Source: Prevotella sp. (GTDB taxonomy: Bacteria > Bacteroidota > Bacteroidia > Bacteroidales > Bacteroidaceae). From it: a stretch of DNA of 34,288 nucleotides. The first letter of the stretch is position 1. Each line of letters starts with the position of its first letter. The notes beneath the pieces are model-generated. The model ran no database searches and was not told the origin of the DNA. It was given only the letters and a program-made list of their open reading frames with translations. This document shows, one piece after another, positions 32,587 through 34,288 of this stretch. The position numbers and the translations under genes were made by a program. Location of the stretch: contig JAFPVW010000077.1 of NCBI GenBank assembly GCA_017395215.1, forward strand, positions 1 through 34,288, written 5' to 3'.

Positions 32587-33396
32587 ATGCTGAAATTTAT
32601 ATCCTTTGGCAGTGGTAGCAGCGGTAATTGCTACTACCTCTACACTGAAAAGGAGGGATTGATAATAGACATAGGAGTAGGAATCAGGACGCTCAAGAAG
32701 CAATTCAGGGACTTTGGCCTCAGCCTTAGTTCCATTCATTACGTTCTCATAACCCACGACCACGCCGACCACATCAAGTCGGTGGGAAGTATCAGCCATG
32801 AATGCCACCTGCCCGTCTATGCCACGAAGAACGTACACGATGGCATCGACCGCAACTTCTGCGTCACCCGTAAGCTGGCACCCGACATGAAGCGCATGGT
32901 CACGGTCGGCGAGCAGCTGCAGCTGGGCGACTTCCGCGTCACGCCCTTTTACGTGCCGCACGATGCTACCGAGAACGTAGGCTACCAGCTGGAAGCCTGC
33001 GGCGTAACGTTCTGCATCATCACCGACGCCGGAGCCATCACCGACGAGATGCGCACCTTCATATCGCATGCCGACTACCTTGTCATCGAGGCCAACCACG
33101 ATGTCGAGATGCTCATGCAGGGCCCCTACCCCCAGCACCTGAAAGAGCGCATACAGAGCAAGACCGGCCATCTGTGCAACAGGGATTGCGGCGTGGCTAT
33201 TGCCGAAAACATGAAGGAGGGCCTGAAGCACGTCTGGCTATGCCACCTGAGCGAGGAGAACAACCATCCCGAGCTTGCGCGCAAGACCGTCGAGTCCGTC
33301 CTGCGCGAATATGGCATCATTGCCGGCAAGGACATTCAGCTCGAAGTGCTCAAGCGCAAGACGCCGACGGGAATCTTCGAGTTGACTGACGATTAG
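32587..33396 (+). CDS. MBL-fold metallohydrolase (YycJ/WalJ-like)
   Basis: This 269-residue protein has the YycJ-type N terminus (MLKFISFGSGSSGNCYYLYT) and metal motif THDHADH (His57, His59, Asp61, His62). A further His lies at LVIEANHDVEML, and the C-terminal HLSEENNHPELA is typical of this subfamily. Homologues are linked to cell-wall or DNA metabolism, and the substrate is not known. I chose the ATG at 32587 because it opens the family N terminus; the 32548 start precedes the promoter. The last 47 nt overlap the convergent amidase gene. Confidence 0.9.
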   Translation: MLKFISFGSGSSGNCYYLYTEKEGLIIDIGVGIRTLKKQFRDFGLSLSSIHYVLITHDHADHIKSVGSISHECHLPVYATKNVHDGIDRNFCVTRKLAPDMKRMVTVGEQLQLGDFRVTPFYVPHDATENVGYQLEACGVTFCIITDAGAITDEMRTFISHADYLVIEANHDVEMLMQGPYPQHLKERIQSKTGHLCNRDCGVAIAENMKEGLKHVWLCHLSEENNHPELARKTVESVLREYGIIAGKDIQLEVLKRKTPTGIFELTDD

Positions 33397-33835
33397 CCTC
33401 GGATTGCAACACTGAGCCCCAGGGGTAAAGTTGTGAATACTCCTTGCGGGCATCGAAGCAGGGGCAGTCCTTGTGGACGCCGGGGAGGTCGCGGTGGCCG
33501 AGAATGCTGGCATTGGGGTGAGCTTTCTTCAGGCGGCGGAGCAGGCGCAGCAGGGCGCGCTTCTGAGCTTCAGTGCGGGTGTCTGCCGACTGGCCGTGCT
33601 CGTCAAGCCCGCCTTCGTAGCACACGCCGAGCGAGTGTTTGTTGTAGCCTACGGCGTGAGCACCCACCAACTGCTCGTGGCGCGTCTGGTAGGTTCGCCC
33701 GTCGCGGGTGATGTAGTAGTGGTAGCCGGTGAACCCGAAGCGGGCGTCGTGGCTGCGGATGAGAGCTGTCACAGGATAGTCCTGGTTCGAGCGCGTGGCC
33801 GAACAATGGACAACAATCAAATCAATCTTTCGCAT
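33350..33835 (-). CDS. N-acetylmuramoyl-L-alanine amidase (type 2, T7 lysozyme-like)
   Basis: This 161-residue enzyme probably cuts the bond between muramic acid and the stem peptide. It has the amidase_2 pattern: VVHCSATR (His10), YHYYITRDGRTYQTR, GAHAVGYNKHSLGVCYEGG, and GHRDLPGVHKDCPCFD with likely zinc ligands His114 and Cys124. No signal peptide is seen, as for phage-type amidases; export could depend on another route. The gene is associated with a smalltalk-type protein gene upstream, a pairing common in Bacteroidales. The C-terminal 15 residues overlap the MBL gene. A 120-bp tandem repeat lies in the leader. Confidence 0.92.
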   Translation of the reverse strand: MRKIDLIVVHCSATRSNQDYPVTALIRSHDARFGFTGYHYYITRDGRTYQTRHEQLVGAHAVGYNKHSLGVCYEGGLDEHGQSADTRTEAQKRALLRLLRRLKKAHPNASILGHRDLPGVHKDCPCFDARKEYSQLYPWGSVLQSEANRQSTRRFPSASCA

Positions 33836-33841
33836 AATTAA

Positions 33842-34095
33842 TCACACAGATTCTTTCATAAGTTTTTAAGTCACACAGATCTCACTGATTCCACAGATAA
33901 TCCAGAAGCCCGGAAACAGCATGAAGAACGAAGAAATCTGTGAGATCTGTGGGATCTGTGTGATCATAAGAGACAGATAAGTTTTTTGAGTCACACAGAT
34001 CTCACTGATCCCACAGATAATCCAGAAGCCCCGGAAACAGCATGAAGAACGAAGAAATCTGTGAGATCTGTGGGATCTGTGTGACCATAAGAGAG
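33842..34095. repeat. Two 120-bp tandem repeats, each with a long hairpin
   Basis: Copy 1 is about 33861-33980 and copy 2 about 33981-34095. They differ by only a few bases. A fragment of a third (TCACACAGATT) lies at 33843. Each copy contains an inverted repeat; in copy 1 the arms 33871-33898 and 33936-33963 pair at 25 of 28 positions, with a 37-nt loop. The block fills the gap between the smalltalk-like gene and the amidase, which is about 260 nt. Confidence 0.9.
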
Positions 34096-34096
34096 G

Positions 34097-34201
34097 TTAG
34101 CCGTTCATGCAGCTCTGCGTGAGAAACGAGCTGACGATGGCCGTAAGCACGGTGATGACGAACTGAATAATGGTCTTCCAGGTCTTGAGTTTCTTGAACA
34201 T
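34097..34201 (-). CDS. Smalltalk-type small membrane protein
   Basis: This 34-residue protein (MFKKLKTWKTIIQFVITVLT then AIVSSFLTQSCMNG) has a basic N terminus, a hydrophobic helix and a final QSCMNG, the layout of the Bacteroidales smalltalk family, which is often next to an amidase. The role is not known; suggestions include membrane signalling. The Cys could be a lipobox residue or part of a loose end. It has its ATG at 34201 and TAA at 34097-34099. It is shorter than 60 residues, and its upstream region contains a GTGAA-type repeat and palindromic element D. Confidence 0.75.
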   Translation of the reverse strand: MFKKLKTWKTIIQFVITVLTAIVSSFLTQSCMNG

Positions 34202-34209
34202 AATTTAGA

Positions 34210-34233
34210 AGTGAAAAGTGAAGCGTGAAAAGT
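34210..34233. repeat. GTGAA-type repeat upstream of the smalltalk-like gene
   Basis: The + strand reads AGTGAAAAGTGAAGCGTGAA then AAGT. It is the same repeat type as in queA and the U32 gene, here noncoding. Confidence 0.65.
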
Positions 34234-34268
34234 TCTCCCCCTCCTGGGGGGAGTTAGAGAGGGGCTTT
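34234..34268 (+). repeat. Palindromic element copy D
   Basis: The + strand reads TCTCCCCCTCCTGGGGGGAG then TTAGAGAGGGGCTTT: a hairpin, about ten bases, then GGGGCTTT, the layout shared with copies B, C and E. It ends near the window edge. Confidence 0.65.
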
Positions 34269-34288
34269 AAGGCTCCGGCGTCTCCTCA

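Overview
The window looks like chromosomal DNA of a Prevotella-type member of the Bacteroidales. Three things point there: the protein families (TamL-type outer-membrane lipoprotein, Bat aerotolerance cluster, smalltalk-type small protein, a Prevotella-style C-terminal tail on a secreted hydrolase); the promoters, which read TTTG or TTG, about 20 nt, then TAnnTTTG, instead of the E. coli -35/-10 pair; and starts that lack clear Shine-Dalgarno sequences. There are no rRNA or tRNA genes, CRISPR arrays or transposase genes. All functions are inferred from reading the translations; no database search was run.

Layout. 1-2461 (+): end of asparagine synthetase, a secreted patatin phospholipase and a SpoU/TrmH RNA methyltransferase. 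2494-8997 (-): zinc-ribbon lipoprotein, U32 Fe-S enzyme, MetA, M13 metallopeptidase and two small winged-helix-like proteins. 9000-9462: noncoding, with repeats. 9463-23842 (-): twelve tightly packed genes behind one clear promoter (ftsY, rimO, HU, a membrane-spanning HU-LysM protein, moxR, DUF58, a membrane adaptor, batA, a batB-batC fusion, a batD-batE fusion, PAP2 phosphatase, queA). 24110-28884 (+): membrane-anchored coiled-coil/HTH protein, NfeD, SPFH/band-7 protein and a large multidomain secreted glycoside hydrolase. 28967-32082 (+): dapA and tamL. 32036-34201: a small lipoprotein (-), a metallo-beta-lactamase-fold hydrolase (+), an N-acetylmuramoyl-L-alanine amidase (-) and a 34-residue smalltalk-like protein (-).

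The MoxR/DUF58/VWA/TPR proteins form the Bat envelope-stress system: a MoxR AAA+ ATPase works with membrane proteins carrying von Willebrand A domains. Here batB-batC and batD-batE are each a single gene, with a signal-peptide-like segment left at each seam. The gene before moxR encodes an HU DNA-binding domain, an acidic-proline repeat, one membrane helix and a LysM-like domain, which could tie the nucleoid to the wall.

The most unusual feature is a set of short dispersed repeats. GC-rich palindromic elements of about 33-36 bp lie in frame inside rimO, inside the batD signal peptide and inside the N terminus of the DUF58 gene. For batD and DUF58 a second, inverted copy lies between the upstream stop codon and the start codon, so the two copies could pair in the mRNA with the start codon in the loop. 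A second repeat type (GTGAA-rich) is translated inside queA and the U32 gene. The in-frame palindromes resemble, by analogy only, the Rickettsia palindromic elements.
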